Assembly: GCA_964610175.1 (NCBI GenBank)
Contig: CAZSVE010000042.1
Location: 1-25,949 of the forward strand
Source: CAZSVE01 sp964610175
Lineage (GTDB): Bacteria > Pseudomonadota > Gammaproteobacteria > HK1
Direction: 5' to 3'
Length of the DNA: 25,949 bases
Below, piece by piece: positions 7,788-16,062 of the stretch (position 1 is the stretch's first letter; the number at the start of each line of letters is the position of its first letter). The position numbers and the translations under genes are program-made. The notes beneath the pieces are model-generated. The model saw nothing but the letters and a program-made list of their open reading frames with translations. It made no database searches and had not been told where the DNA came from.

Positions 7788-8082
7788 ACATATCAAGAGA
7801 AGAATTTTTCGGAAACCTACCCTGGCCGCTCATCTCTCGGACATCGCTTACCTCATCGTAAGCGAAATCATTTCTCCCTCAACCCGCCGACAGAAAGTAA
7901 TGGCAAAACCAAAACACGAAAAACCCTTCCCAAAGACGGTCCATGGAAAGGAATTCCATAGGATCAAGCACACGTCAATCGTGCCGAACTAGGCGCTTAG
8001 TGCCTCTCTACAAACATGTTGGTAAGAACAGCGTTTGGTAATATTCGACCCCAATTTTTGCCGTTCTCCGAAGGAGAGTCAC

Positions 8083-8108
8083 TTTTTCCGAGCGCAGTCT
8101 CGGAAAAA
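8083..8108. repeat. Perfect 10-bp palindrome
   Basis: TTTTTCCGAG and CTCGGAAAAA pair perfectly across the 6-base loop CGCAGT. The T-run comes before the stem and the A-run after it, the reverse of an intrinsic terminator on either strand. It may be the end of a small repeat or a protein-binding site. Confidence 0.5.
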
Positions 8109-8114
8109 AGCCTA

Positions 8115-8225
8115 GTTTGTCTATTTCCCGCTCAGCCTCACAAATGAGTCAAGTTCTACAAAGCACCAATTTTACTTTGCCAATGCCGAATCATGCCTTG
8201 TCGGTTCGAGGCAAAGCTTCGCTAG
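8115..8225 (+). repeat. 110-bp dispersed repeat, copy R5
   Basis: Forward copy, TTTGTCTATTTCCCGCTCAG to GAGGCAAAGCTTCGCTAG. It is one of the best preserved copies and is open in the family frame (SISRSASQMSQVLQSTNF). It lies 55 bases beyond the stop of the minus-strand SDR gene. Confidence 0.85.
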
Positions 8226-8280
8226 AAAATATTGCCTGTATTTTCATCTATTCCTGTTTCCATGCAACATGGAGCATGAT

Positions 8281-9492
8281 CTACCATTGGGCCATGATGT
8301 CCGCCTCGCCGGGAAGTTTGCTCAATCCAAAATTTCTGCTTTTGGCATAGTCCATCAGGATCTTGAACTTTTCCTCATCGATCTTCGGGCATACCACGGG
8401 TACCCCTTCCATGTTCGACTTATCGAAGAGCATGGATTCACTCGTGATGTACGGGGTAAATATTTTCCCTACCGCGCGATAATACATTCTCTCGATGATA
8501 TTTTTGTCCTTGGGCTCTTCATCGACACGTATTACCCCAGCGGCATTAACGGCCTCCTCGACCAAAGGAATATAGAGACTATGCGGTGTTTCTTCGTCGT
8601 TGACCAAATGCACCGATTTATTATAGATATCATCCAAAATCGTGAACATCATGGCTTTTGCCACATAATCCGCCGGGACAATATTCAGTCCACTGTCCCT
8701 GGAATATCTGACCCTCATCGGGACCTCCATATGAATACGCAGCAGATCCTCGATGGATAAGTTACCATGTATCAGCTTTTTGGCATTTAGAAGGAAAGCG
8801 GCGCACGAATAGAAGATATCGAATTTATAGGTAAGTCCAAGAACGGGCTCGATAAGTCTCCCACATACGATGGATGGTCTGTGAACGATATAGTTGATAG
8901 CATTTTCCTTGCAGAACTGGCGAACATCGACTTCGGCCTGTAATTTTGTTTGCTCGTATGAATTTCTGAATTCCGCATCCAAATTTACATAATCCGGCGA
9001 TATCTCCCCGGGTGTACTGCCGCAAACATAGGCAGAACTTACATATATGAATTTCTTTACATTCAGTTCCTTGCACAAAGTAAGTATTTGAGAGGTTCCA
9101 CCCACATTTACTCGATTCAATTTTTCGACTACTTCTTTCGAGGCCCTAAAGTCGGTTATGGAAGCAATATGCAATATATGGGTAAACTTGATGCGCATGA
9201 TGTGCGCCCGGGTTTCTTCATCGAACAGCTCACTTCCGCCAAGATTGTATTCGAAGTACTTGACCAATTCGTCATCATCGAAATAATCCAGAATCTTAGG
9301 CAGGGATACCTGGAGCGATTCCGGGCATTCAGCCACCAGAAAAGACATTACGCGTTGCTTGAAGGTTTGAGTATCGGACGACCTACCCAATAGGGAAAGT
9401 TTTATCTCTTCTCCCTTTTCATACGCACGAAAGACTTCAAATAAAAGATTTCGACCTAAGAGACTCGTCCCCCCAGTCATCAAAATATTCAT
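8281..9492 (-). CDS. Extended SDR NAD(P)-binding protein, thioester-reductase-like
   Basis: This 403-residue protein has an N-terminal Rossmann fold of the extended short-chain dehydrogenase type, close to the NAD_binding_4 (fatty acyl-CoA or thioester reductase) group. Visible are the nucleotide-binding motif TGGTSLLG (residues 6-13), Ser152-Ser153 in YVSSAYVCG, and the catalytic Tyr179 and Lys183 in SYEQTK. RPSIVCG near 208 is the usual post-active-site motif. Such proteins reduce acyl thioesters or act on nucleotide sugars, and the substrate cannot be told from sequence. No signal peptide or membrane segment is obvious. AAGAAGG lies five bases before the ATG. It begins 59 bases after the tRNA-Gly 3' end on the same strand and may be transcribed with it. 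Confidence 0.85.
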   Translation of the reverse strand: MNILMTGGTSLLGRNLLFEVFRAYEKGEEIKLSLLGRSSDTQTFKQRVMSFLVAECPESLQVSLPKILDYFDDDELVKYFEYNLGGSELFDEETRAHIMRIKFTHILHIASITDFRASKEVVEKLNRVNVGGTSQILTLCKELNVKKFIYVSSAYVCGSTPGEISPDYVNLDAEFRNSYEQTKLQAEVDVRQFCKENAINYIVHRPSIVCGRLIEPVLGLTYKFDIFYSCAAFLLNAKKLIHGNLSIEDLLRIHMEVPMRVRYSRDSGLNIVPADYVAKAMMFTILDDIYNKSVHLVNDEETPHSLYIPLVEEAVNAAGVIRVDEEPKDKNIIERMYYRAVGKIFTPYITSESMLFDKSNMEGVPVVCPKIDEEKFKILMDYAKSRNFGLSKLPGEADIMAQW

Positions 9493-9551
9493 AAACCTTC
9501 TTCCCCCCCTTCACTAGGCTATGCAGATTCTCGTCGCACTCAAACTCGTAT

Positions 9552-9625
9552 TGGAGCGGGTGATGGGGATCGAACCCACGTCATCAGCTTGGGAAGCTGA
9601 GGTTCTACCATTGAACTACACCCGC
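9552..9625 (-). tRNA. tRNA-Gly (anticodon CCC)
   Basis: The minus strand begins GCGGGTGTAGTTCAATGG and folds as a complete cloverleaf. The 7-bp acceptor stem is GCGGGTG/CACCCGC, the anticodon arm is TCAGC-TTCCCAA-GCTGA giving anticodon CCC, and the T-arm has GGGTTCGATCC. CCA is encoded at 9552-9554. It closely resembles E. coli glyU, which reads GGG codons. Length is 74 bases with CCA. Confidence 0.97.
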
Positions 9626-9640
9626 ACAGCTATCCGGGTG

Positions 9641-9669
9641 ATTCTACTTAACTAGTGCGCTTCAGGCAA
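9641..9669 (-). promoter_or_regulatory. Sigma-70 promoter for tRNA-Gly
   Basis: On the minus strand TTGCCT (-35) and TAGAAT (-10) are separated by exactly 17 bases. The -10 lies 15 bases from the mature tRNA 5' end, so the primary transcript has a very short leader. No terminator is visible between the tRNA and the SDR gene downstream. Confidence 0.7.
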
Positions 9670-9753
9670 AAATTAACATCATTATCATTATTCCCCGTCC
9701 AATTATCTTCCTTACGGGCTGGAAATCCGGGAATCCCGTTTCTCCAATCCCTA

Positions 9754-9789
9754 GCCAAAGCTTCATCGGTTCGAGGCAACGCCTCGCTA
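9754..9789 (+). repeat. 110-bp dispersed repeat, truncated copy R6
   Basis: Only the last third of the repeat is present: TTCATCGGTTCGAGGCAACG followed by CCTCGCTAA, preceded by GCCAAAGC. The beginning of the unit (ATTTCCCGCTC) is missing. Confidence 0.65.
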
Positions 9790-9953
9790 ACCGTTATCCC
9801 CGAACGAATTCCAGCTTGCTCCGGGCAGGCCGTGCCCCTTTGGCCAGTTTGCGCGCTCGATTCCCTTCCTCCTTCCCAGGCGCTCCCGCATTCCGTTGCT
9901 AGGCAAGGCGTCCAACCCATGGTGGAAACATGCCACAACACAAAACTCCCGGA

Positions 9954-11256
9954 TCAAAATTCCGGGACATCCCGGAGCAACGGCGCACGCAGCGGTAATA
10001 TCGGCTTGGACAATCCTTGAACGGTAAAGCGCACTGTCAACGGGGAATCCGGCGCTTCCCACTCCACCTTTGCCACATTTTTCGGCCCGCTCCCGCGAAA
10101 CACCAGGGCTGAATAACGGGACCGAAACTCCGCCAGTGGAAAATCCCTGTCCCCCGCAGCGAAGTCCGTATACTTCCTCAACGCCACGCGACGATACAGG
10201 ACGCCCCTGCCGCGCTGCTCGGCAAACAGATGGTCTGCCATGTAGGTTGTCAATCCTTCGCACCAGTTGCCCTGATCAGGATCCACGTAGACCGAGTTAC
10301 CCCACCAGTTATGCAGCAACTCGTGGGGGTGCGACGACGTCAAGATCCAGGGGAAACGGATAATCCTGGAGCCCAATAGGGTAAAACCAAGCATACCGTA
10401 GCCAGTTTCCCGGGAATTCTCCACCAAGGCAAATGAGGGATAGGGATAATCAGGCAACATTTCCCGGTGCAGGGCCAGGTACTGCTTCGTGGCATCAAGG
10501 TAACGTCTTGCAAGACTCCGGTCATTTTTGCGGAGCAATGCCCGTATTTCCACACCACCCGCCCAATCGGAAACCTCCACCAGTGGGGCAGCCACCAAGT
10601 AGATCTCCTCCTGCGGGTATGGACAACGCTACGTGACATATGGCATCGCACAATCGACGCAATCGTCTCGGTGCCCCTGACTGACCACCTTCCAGGAAGC
10701 GGGCAATCCGCGGACGGTCAGCTCGAAAGTCACCAATGCATCGCCGAAGATCGGCACCCAAAACGAGTGACCGGCGAGAAACACACTATCAGACCCGATC
10801 ATGGCTGTGCCGGAAAAATCCGAATCATGTCCGGATCCGACCGAGTGTTGGATGGCACCGCCATATTCCAATTCCACGACGTTAGGAACACGCCGCCCCA
10901 ACGGGATCAACCGCCATCCCTCGATAGGCACACGGCCATGGCGTTTCGCCGACGGATCCGATCCCTGTGGCATCTTTCGTTGCCATCGGATCGCCCTTCT
11001 CCAGTCGCCAGCCATGGCTGTTCACGCGAGGCTGCAACCATTCATGCAACACGAAATACACATCACCATCTCCATCGTGTCCAGTCGCAAGTTCGATGCG
11101 GTCCGAAACCAAGATACGATGGCTCGCAGGATCCAATCGAACATCGAGTCCATGGGCTACAGCAAAAGAATTCCCACCACCCACCCGGACCGGCTTCTCA
11201 CCACCCAATCCCGGCACAGCCATGAACCACAACACGGCAAACAACACAGTGCGCAT
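9954..11256 (-). pseudogene. M1-family zinc aminopeptidase-like pseudogene
   Basis: Three collinear fragments of one secreted M1-type metallopeptidase are seen. The first (from ATG 11256) has a signal peptide (MRTVLFAVLWFMAVPGLGG) and runs to a stop at 10882. Its continuation, RRVPNVVELEYGG onward, lies in another frame from about 10910, so a frameshift is near 10890-10910. That frame hits an in-frame TAG at 10629-10631 in the middle of conserved sequence (CAMP before, PQEEIYLVAAP after). The third fragment keeps the zinc site: HELLH at 10311-10325 and the third ligand Glu in NWCEGLTTY at 10257-10259. After FPLAEFRSRYSA the expected domain of roughly 150-200 residues is gone and the reading frame jumps to a short tail ending VPEF. 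One frameshift, one nonsense codon and a deletion together make a functional product very unlikely. Confidence 0.8.
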
Positions 11257-11841
11257 TCTCGACACGAAAACAACTCCATCCAAGGACTAGAAAAACAAGT
11301 TCGTTACCCATATTTTAAGGAATGATCGGAATCGACATCGAGAGATTCCTCAAACGCCAATGCTACCCGTACCCCCCACGTGGTCGGCTTCCAGGTAAAA
11401 CACGGTTTTGCCGTATTCGCAGGAGCATAGTATCCGTGGAAACGATCCGCAGAAGCGTACCCGCGGGCACCCCATTCCGGGTTACACCCAGCGAAGCTTT
11501 GCCTCGAACCGACGAAGCATGATTTGGTATTGGTAGAACAAAATCGGCGTCTTATAAAACTTGACCCATTTGCGAAGATGAGCGGGAAATAAACAAATCA
11601 AAGCATTACAGGCCAGTCGATTCCATAATCGGCCTTCAAGCTCCACCAGCCCATTCATGCATTGCCATGGATGAATGGATCGATTACAACCAGATCACGA
11701 CATAAAACAGTACGATTTGCTCATTCTCCATAGACGTAGCCTTGTGCACATTCTTGCCTTGATAAAAATTCTGCCTTGGCGAGAATCGGGCAAACGTTCT
11801 ACATCAATCTCAACCACCAACCCAAAAAACTGGAAAACACC
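11257..11841. other. Gap between the peptidase pseudogene and htpG
   Basis: Contains repeat copy R7 (11489-11599). The rest has no recognisable gene. A heat-shock sigma-32 promoter was looked for before htpG: CTTGATA at 11758-11764 resembles the -35 element, but no matching CCCCAT-type -10 follows, so none is called. Confidence 0.5.
11489..11599 (-). repeat. 110-bp dispersed repeat, copy R7
   Basis: Reverse copy, CAGCGAAGCTTTGCCTCGAA to GAGCGGGAAATAAACAAATC. It is close to the family consensus and has one stop codon in the family frame. It ends about 240 bases before the htpG start. Confidence 0.85.
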
Positions 11842-13797
11842 ATGACCGTACAAGCACAGAAGGAGACTCTAGGATTCGAGGCTGAAGTCCGGCAGTTACT
11901 GGATTTGATGATCCATTCTCTGTACAGCAACAAAGAGATCTTCCTTCGGGAGTTGGTCTCCAATGCCTCCGACGCCATGGACAGGCTCAGGTTCGAAGCG
12001 CTCTCCAACGAAGGCCTTTACGAAAAAGATACCGACCTTGCCATCAAGATCCGTTTCGACAAGGATACCCGCACCATCACCGTAAGCGACAATGGGATTG
12101 GCATGACCCGTTCCGAAGTCATCGAGCAACTCGGCACCATCGCCAAATCCGGCACTCGCCAATTCTTCGACTCCCTCACTGGAGATCAAGCAAAAGACGC
12201 CAAACTCATCGGGCAATTCGGCGTCGGCTTCTACTCCAGCTTCATCGTAGCCGACCGCGTCACCGTAACCACGCGCCGCGCCGGTATCGGGACCAACGAG
12301 GCAGTACGCTGGGATTCTGCGGGAGAAGGTCAATACACCATCGCCAACGTGGAAAAAATATCCCGAGGCACCGACGTCGTATTACACCTCCGACAAGAAG
12401 AAGACGAATTCCTCGATGGCTTTCGGTTGCGCGGTATCCTTCGCAAATACTCCGATCACATCTCTTTTCCCATCATAATGCCCAAGGAAGACGTCCCAAA
12501 ATGGGAAGAACCAAAAGAAGGCGAAGAAGAGAAAGCCAAACAATCCGAAAAACAGGAAGAACAACCCGGAGACGAAACCATCAATGCCGCCACCGCCCTT
12601 TGGGTACGGTCCCGCAACGAACTCACCGACGAAGAATATGACGGGTTCTACAAACACGTAGCCCACGACTTCGAGGCACCACTAGCCCGAATCCATAGCC
12701 ATGTCGAAGGAACCATCGAGTACACCATCCTGCTCTTCATCCCGTCCCAGGCACCCTTCGACCTATGGGATCGGCACAGCCGCCACGGCGTTAAACTCTA
12801 TGTAAGGAGAGTCTTCATCATGGACGACGCCGAACACCTCATGCCCACCTACCTGCGCTTCGTGCGTGGCATTATCGACTCCAATGACCTACCGCTCAAC
12901 ATCTCGCGGGAAATCTTGCAAAAAAACAAGCAAGTCGATTCCATGCGCAGTGGTTCCGTCAAGAAAGTCCTCGGTCTATTGGAAGACATAGCCAAAGACG
13001 ACCCCGAAAAATACAAAAAATTCTGGAAGGAATTCGGAAACACGCTCAAAGAAGGCATCATCGAAGACTACAAAAACCGCGAAATCGTTGCCAAGCTACT
13101 TCGCTTCTCGTCCACCCACGCCGATTCCGAAGGGCAAACCGTATCCTTCGATGACTACATCGAACGAATGAAAGAAGGCCAGGAAGCCATCTACTACATC
13201 ACCGCCGACAGCCTCGCCACGGCCAAGAGTAGCCCGCACCTAGAAGTATTCCGCAAAAAAGACCTCGAAGTCCTGTTACTCACCGCCGAGATCGACGAAT
13301 GGGTAATCAACCATCTCATGGAATACGACAAGAAACCTCTTCGCTCCGTAGCCAAGGGGGCACTCGACCTCGGCAAGCTCGATGACAAGGAAGAAAAAGA
13401 ACAAACCAAAAAGGCCGACGACGAATACAAGGACCTCACCAAGTGCATCCAAGACGCACTGGGAGAAAAAATCAAGGAGGTGCGTGTCACCCACCGTCTC
13501 ACCACCTCCCCCGCCTGTCTGGTCGCAGACGAACACAGCATGGGCAAGCATGTGGAACGGCTCCTCAAATCCGCCGGACAAGCCGTACCCACCTTGCGCC
13601 CTGTCATGGAGATCAACCCGGAACATCCCATCGTGCAACGTCTCAAACAAGAAGCCGATGAAACGCGCATCTCCGATTGGTCGCAAATCCTCTTCGATCA
13701 GGCACTCCTGAGCGAAGGTGGCCTACCGGCAGACCCCGGAGCCTTCGTGCAGCGAATCAATACAATGTTCCTGGAGATGGAGGGAAAACAGGCATGA
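11842..13797 (+). CDS. htpG: Molecular chaperone HtpG (Hsp90 family)
   Basis: From this ATG (MTVQAQKETLGFEAEVRQLL) the protein has 651 residues, slightly longer than E. coli HtpG (624). It is the cytosolic bacterial Hsp90, an ATP-driven dimeric chaperone. The GHKL ATP-binding domain shows LVSNASDAMDRLR (about 38-50), DNGIGM (83-88) and GQFGVGFYSSF (124-134). A charged linker (EEPKEGEEEKAKQSEKQEEQ, about 222-241) separates it from the middle domain, which has the conserved LPLNISREILQ segment with the ATP-contacting arginine. The C-terminal dimerisation domain runs to the end. The frame is open 22 codons further upstream (ATG 11776), but family members start at the chosen site. No frameshift is seen. 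Confidence 0.96.
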   Translation: MTVQAQKETLGFEAEVRQLLDLMIHSLYSNKEIFLRELVSNASDAMDRLRFEALSNEGLYEKDTDLAIKIRFDKDTRTITVSDNGIGMTRSEVIEQLGTIAKSGTRQFFDSLTGDQAKDAKLIGQFGVGFYSSFIVADRVTVTTRRAGIGTNEAVRWDSAGEGQYTIANVEKISRGTDVVLHLRQEEDEFLDGFRLRGILRKYSDHISFPIIMPKEDVPKWEEPKEGEEEKAKQSEKQEEQPGDETINAATALWVRSRNELTDEEYDGFYKHVAHDFEAPLARIHSHVEGTIEYTILLFIPSQAPFDLWDRHSRHGVKLYVRRVFIMDDAEHLMPTYLRFVRGIIDSNDLPLNISREILQKNKQVDSMRSGSVKKVLGLLEDIAKDDPEKYKKFWKEFGNTLKEGIIEDYKNREIVAKLLRFSSTHADSEGQTVSFDDYIERMKEGQEAIYYITADSLATAKSSPHLEVFRKKDLEVLLLTAEIDEWVINHLMEYDKKPLRSVAKGALDLGKLDDKEEKEQTKKADDEYKDLTKCIQDALGEKIKEVRVTHRLTTSPACLVADEHSMGKHVERLLKSAGQAVPTLRPVMEINPEHPIVQRLKQEADETRISDWSQILFDQALLSEGGLPADPGAFVQRINTMFLEMEGKQA

Positions 13798-13872
13798 TAT
13801 CAAGATCAATCTCCAAAGATTTGCCAAAACCTCGAAAACATCCGACCATCAAAACCCCATAGCCACGAGGTT

Positions 13873-13908
13873 GCAAGATTGGGGGCCCCCCACAGGCCCC
13901 AATCTTGC
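13873..13908. terminator. Strong hairpin downstream of htpG
   Basis: GCAAGATTGGGG (13873-13884) and CCCCAATCTTGC (13897-13908) form a perfect 12-bp stem that can extend with a bulge across GCC/GGC. It lies 75 bases after the htpG stop. There is no T-run after it on either strand, so it may stabilise the htpG mRNA 3' end or be a repeat unit rather than a classic terminator. Confidence 0.45.
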
Positions 13909-14032
13909 GCCAACCAACATCTCCGAAAGCAAAAAACATACTTTGGTTTCCGAGTGCTTTTGAACACAAATCAGCTATTACGATAACCCTACACAGAATA
14001 CCCACCCACAGATCTTCTCGATCAAAGCCGAA

Positions 14033-14632
14033 ATGCTATTCAAGTATCCGTTTTTCTCAATCCTATTCCTATCGCTTTACGGTTTACGGCTTTTCAAAAC
14101 TCGCCACTGAGGACCTCAAGGCAACCCTATTCAAGAATATCAGCAGACAATCTTACGACCACTCCTGTGGCCCAGCAGCCATCATTATCCACCTTGATAC
14201 AACAGCAGCACCCGTGGCCACCATATTTCGGAAATGGAGGTCATTCTTACAAGGGATGAGGGATGGGCCGTTGGAAAGGAGAAGCGAAGAGAAAGAGTTT
14301 TCCCTATTGAACCTAAACACGCCGCCGAAAAACTCAGTCATAGGGCAGAATGGAGAAAAATCAAGCCGAAATTTTTATCGATGATTTTGCAGCCTGTGAT
14401 ACTACTTACCGAACTGGATACTCCATCTCCCCACTTCGTTGTCTTAAAGGAATTCAGAAATGGAAAGGCATTTTTGGCCGATCCGGATCGCGGCAATATC
14501 CGCGTTACCTATGATCATCTGGTGGAGGAAGGAACCAACGAGGAGTACTCCTCGTTCTACGCAATGGCCATCAAGACGCTCGCGCTGATTTCAAACCAAA
14601 AAGTGATCGAACAAGCGCGCATTTTATCCTAG
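14033..14632 (+). pseudogene. C39-family peptidase-like pseudogene
   Basis: Pieces of a secreted C39-type (bacteriocin-processing-like) cysteine peptidase lie in alternating frames. ATG 14033 starts a signal-peptide-like run (MLFKYPFFSILFLSLYGLRL) that ends at TGA 14108-14110. The next frame carries LKATLFKNISRQSYDHSCGP, the catalytic-cysteine motif, up to about 14175. Further shifts lead to EMEVILTRDEG (from 14231), EFSLLNL (another frame) and KHAAEKLSHRAEW. The last frame is intact to the stop at 14630-14632 and keeps the catalytic histidine (SPHFVVLKEF) and aspartate (LADPDRGNIRVTYDHLVEE). At least three or four frameshifts are needed to join the parts, so the gene is decayed. Confidence 0.75.
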
Positions 14633-15126
14633 AAGGGCGGTGAAAAACTCCAGCGACCCCCGCTGAAAAAATCCTTGCCCACAAATAGCACTGTGTCCAT
14701 CCATCCCCCCCCCAGCCCAGCGTAGAACTTGACGCTAGCGCGCGTTACATTGACCTTGACATTTAGCTACATCAAGGAATTTTTATATCTCTAGCCCCTA
14801 TCTACATCCAGGTGCACGCATGGCCGCGCAGTGTATAAATCTTGAAATTGAAGTGAGGGAAAATACCGTGAGGCGTAGTAGAAATAACAATTGCTGGGAA
14901 TCAAGAGTGCCTAAGAGGAGGATTGCTAGACATCGTTGGCTTCCGTGCAAACGACCGAAGAACCTAGCGGGAAAACGAGAAACCAATTCTATGGATCTCT
15001 TGGCATGAAATCTGAAAAAACTATATTGCTAGAATAGCTTGGAGTATATTAAAAACCACTTCACCATGTTCCCACGTCTAGAACGTGGGAACCGACCCTC
15101 AGTTCACAAGGCAAAAAACCTTCTTG
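14633..15126. other. Non-coding gap beside the hdrB end
   Basis: No supported gene. A 62-codon basic open frame at 14820-15008 follows an AGGTG and a distant TTGACA (14756-14761), but it matches no family known to me. A perfect hairpin is present at 15068-15092. Confidence 0.45.
15068..15092. repeat. REP-like perfect hairpin
   Basis: GTTCCCACGT and ACGTGGGAAC pair perfectly over 10 bp with the 5-base loop CTAGA. It lies 34 bases after the hdrB stop on the operon's downstream side. The GTTCCCACG...CGTGGGAAC form is reminiscent of extragenic palindromes common in purple sulfur and Thiotrichales-type gammaproteobacteria. Without a T-run it is more likely an RNA-protecting REP-like unit than an intrinsic terminator. 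Confidence 0.55.
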
Positions 15127-16026
15127 TTATCCCCTTGCTATATCATCAAGCTTCACAGCTTTAATAACCTGTCCATCAAGCGCTGATTCCTTTGCGCTTT
15201 TCCCAAAAGCTACTGCCATCATCGTACTATAGTAGACCACGGGCATACTAAACTTTTTATTATATTGCTCATTGATATGATCTTGATATACCTCGACATT
15301 CATCTGGCAAACTGGACAAGGAGTTGCAATCATATCAGCACCGCCATCATAAGCCGCTTCGATTATATCCTTAATCATAGCTTGGGCTTTCTCGGGCTCG
15401 GAGAAAATCAGCGCACCACCACAGCACTGAACCTTCTTCTCATAATTGCTTATTGGTTCGGCACCAAGGCTTATCGCAAGCTTATCCATATACTGAGGAT
15501 TCTCAAAAGACTCATCATCTATACCAAACGGGCGATTGGTTTGACAACCCACATAACCGGCAACCTTGATTCCTTTCAACGGTTTTTTCACCTGTCTACC
15601 AATTTCCTCATAGCCAATATCCTCGATCAAGACTTCCACCATATGGCGAACCTTTTTATCGGCTTTTACCGACAATCCCACCGTCGCAAGCGACTCATTA
15701 GTTTCCTTCTTAAGCTCTGGGCTCTCCAACAAGCGTTCCTTAGTCTCGCGAGTTGCAAGCCAGCAGGCAGCGCATGTAGCAACAATATCTTGGCCCGGAT
15801 GGGCTTCCTCCGATAGTGCAATATTGCGAGCCGATAATGCCAGACGCGGCAATTCACCACCCTCAGCATATCCAATAGAGGCAGCGCAACAATTCCAATC
15901 AGGGATTGTATTCAGCTGAACATCCAACGTGTCGCATATTGCCTGCACGGAAGTTTGAAGATTAGAGGCCGAAGCGCCCTTTTGCGAGGAGCAGCCCGGA
16001 TAGAAACTATATTCTCTCTTTGCCAT
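15127..16026 (-). CDS. hdrB: HdrB-like CCG-domain subunit of the Qmo/Hdr complex
   Basis: From ATG 16026 the protein has 299 residues, preceded by AGGGG at good spacing. An upstream ATG at 16056 adds ten residues but has a poorer site. It resembles the B subunit of heterodisulfide reductase. Two complete cysteine-rich CCG domains are present: Cys12, Cys46-Cys47 with Cys85/Cys88, and Cys161, Cys201-Cys202 with Cys237/Cys240. In HdrB these bind non-cubane [4Fe-4S] clusters. There is no membrane segment. It ends the qmoA-qmoB-hdrC-hdrB operon and would work with HdrC. The gene is visibly more AT-rich than htpG or hisS. Confidence 0.9.
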   Translation of the reverse strand: MAKREYSFYPGCSSQKGASASNLQTSVQAICDTLDVQLNTIPDWNCCAASIGYAEGGELPRLALSARNIALSEEAHPGQDIVATCAACWLATRETKERLLESPELKKETNESLATVGLSVKADKKVRHMVEVLIEDIGYEEIGRQVKKPLKGIKVAGYVGCQTNRPFGIDDESFENPQYMDKLAISLGAEPISNYEKKVQCCGGALIFSEPEKAQAMIKDIIEAAYDGGADMIATPCPVCQMNVEVYQDHINEQYNKKFSMPVVYYSTMMAVAFGKSAKESALDGQVIKAVKLDDIARG

Positions 16027-16062
16027 GTGTCTTATCCCCTGCGTATTATCCTTCATTAGGAT

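Larger units (their letters stand above)
7515..8280. other. Long non-coding gap with hairpins and repeat R5
   Basis: No gene is supported. A 98-codon open frame at 7696-7992 runs straight through a perfect hairpin and looks like no known family. The stretch holds a terminator-like hairpin at 7762-7787, a palindrome at 8083-8108 and repeat copy R5 (8115-8225). Confidence 0.55.
9626..9953. other. Gap between tRNA-Gly and the peptidase pseudogene
   Basis: Apart from the tRNA promoter and a partial repeat copy at 9754-9789 no feature is seen. Open frames here are short, overlap on both strands and show no family features. Confidence 0.5.

Noticed and set aside
7696..7992. 98-codon plus-strand open frame as a gene
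   Set aside because: It runs across a perfect terminator-like hairpin, has no family features and no convincing ribosome binding site.
10467..11325. Long plus-strand open frames opposite the M1 peptidase
   Set aside because: They are antisense to clearly conserved peptidase segments and rich in His, Arg and Pro, as expected of shadow frames.
11754..11790. Sigma-32 heat-shock promoter for htpG
   Set aside because: CTTGATA resembles the -35, but no CCCCAT-like -10 lies at the right distance.
14820..15008. Small basic protein of 62 residues
   Set aside because: A weak ribosome binding site and poorly spaced promoter are present, but there is no family match and composition is Arg/Asn-rich as in non-coding DNA.
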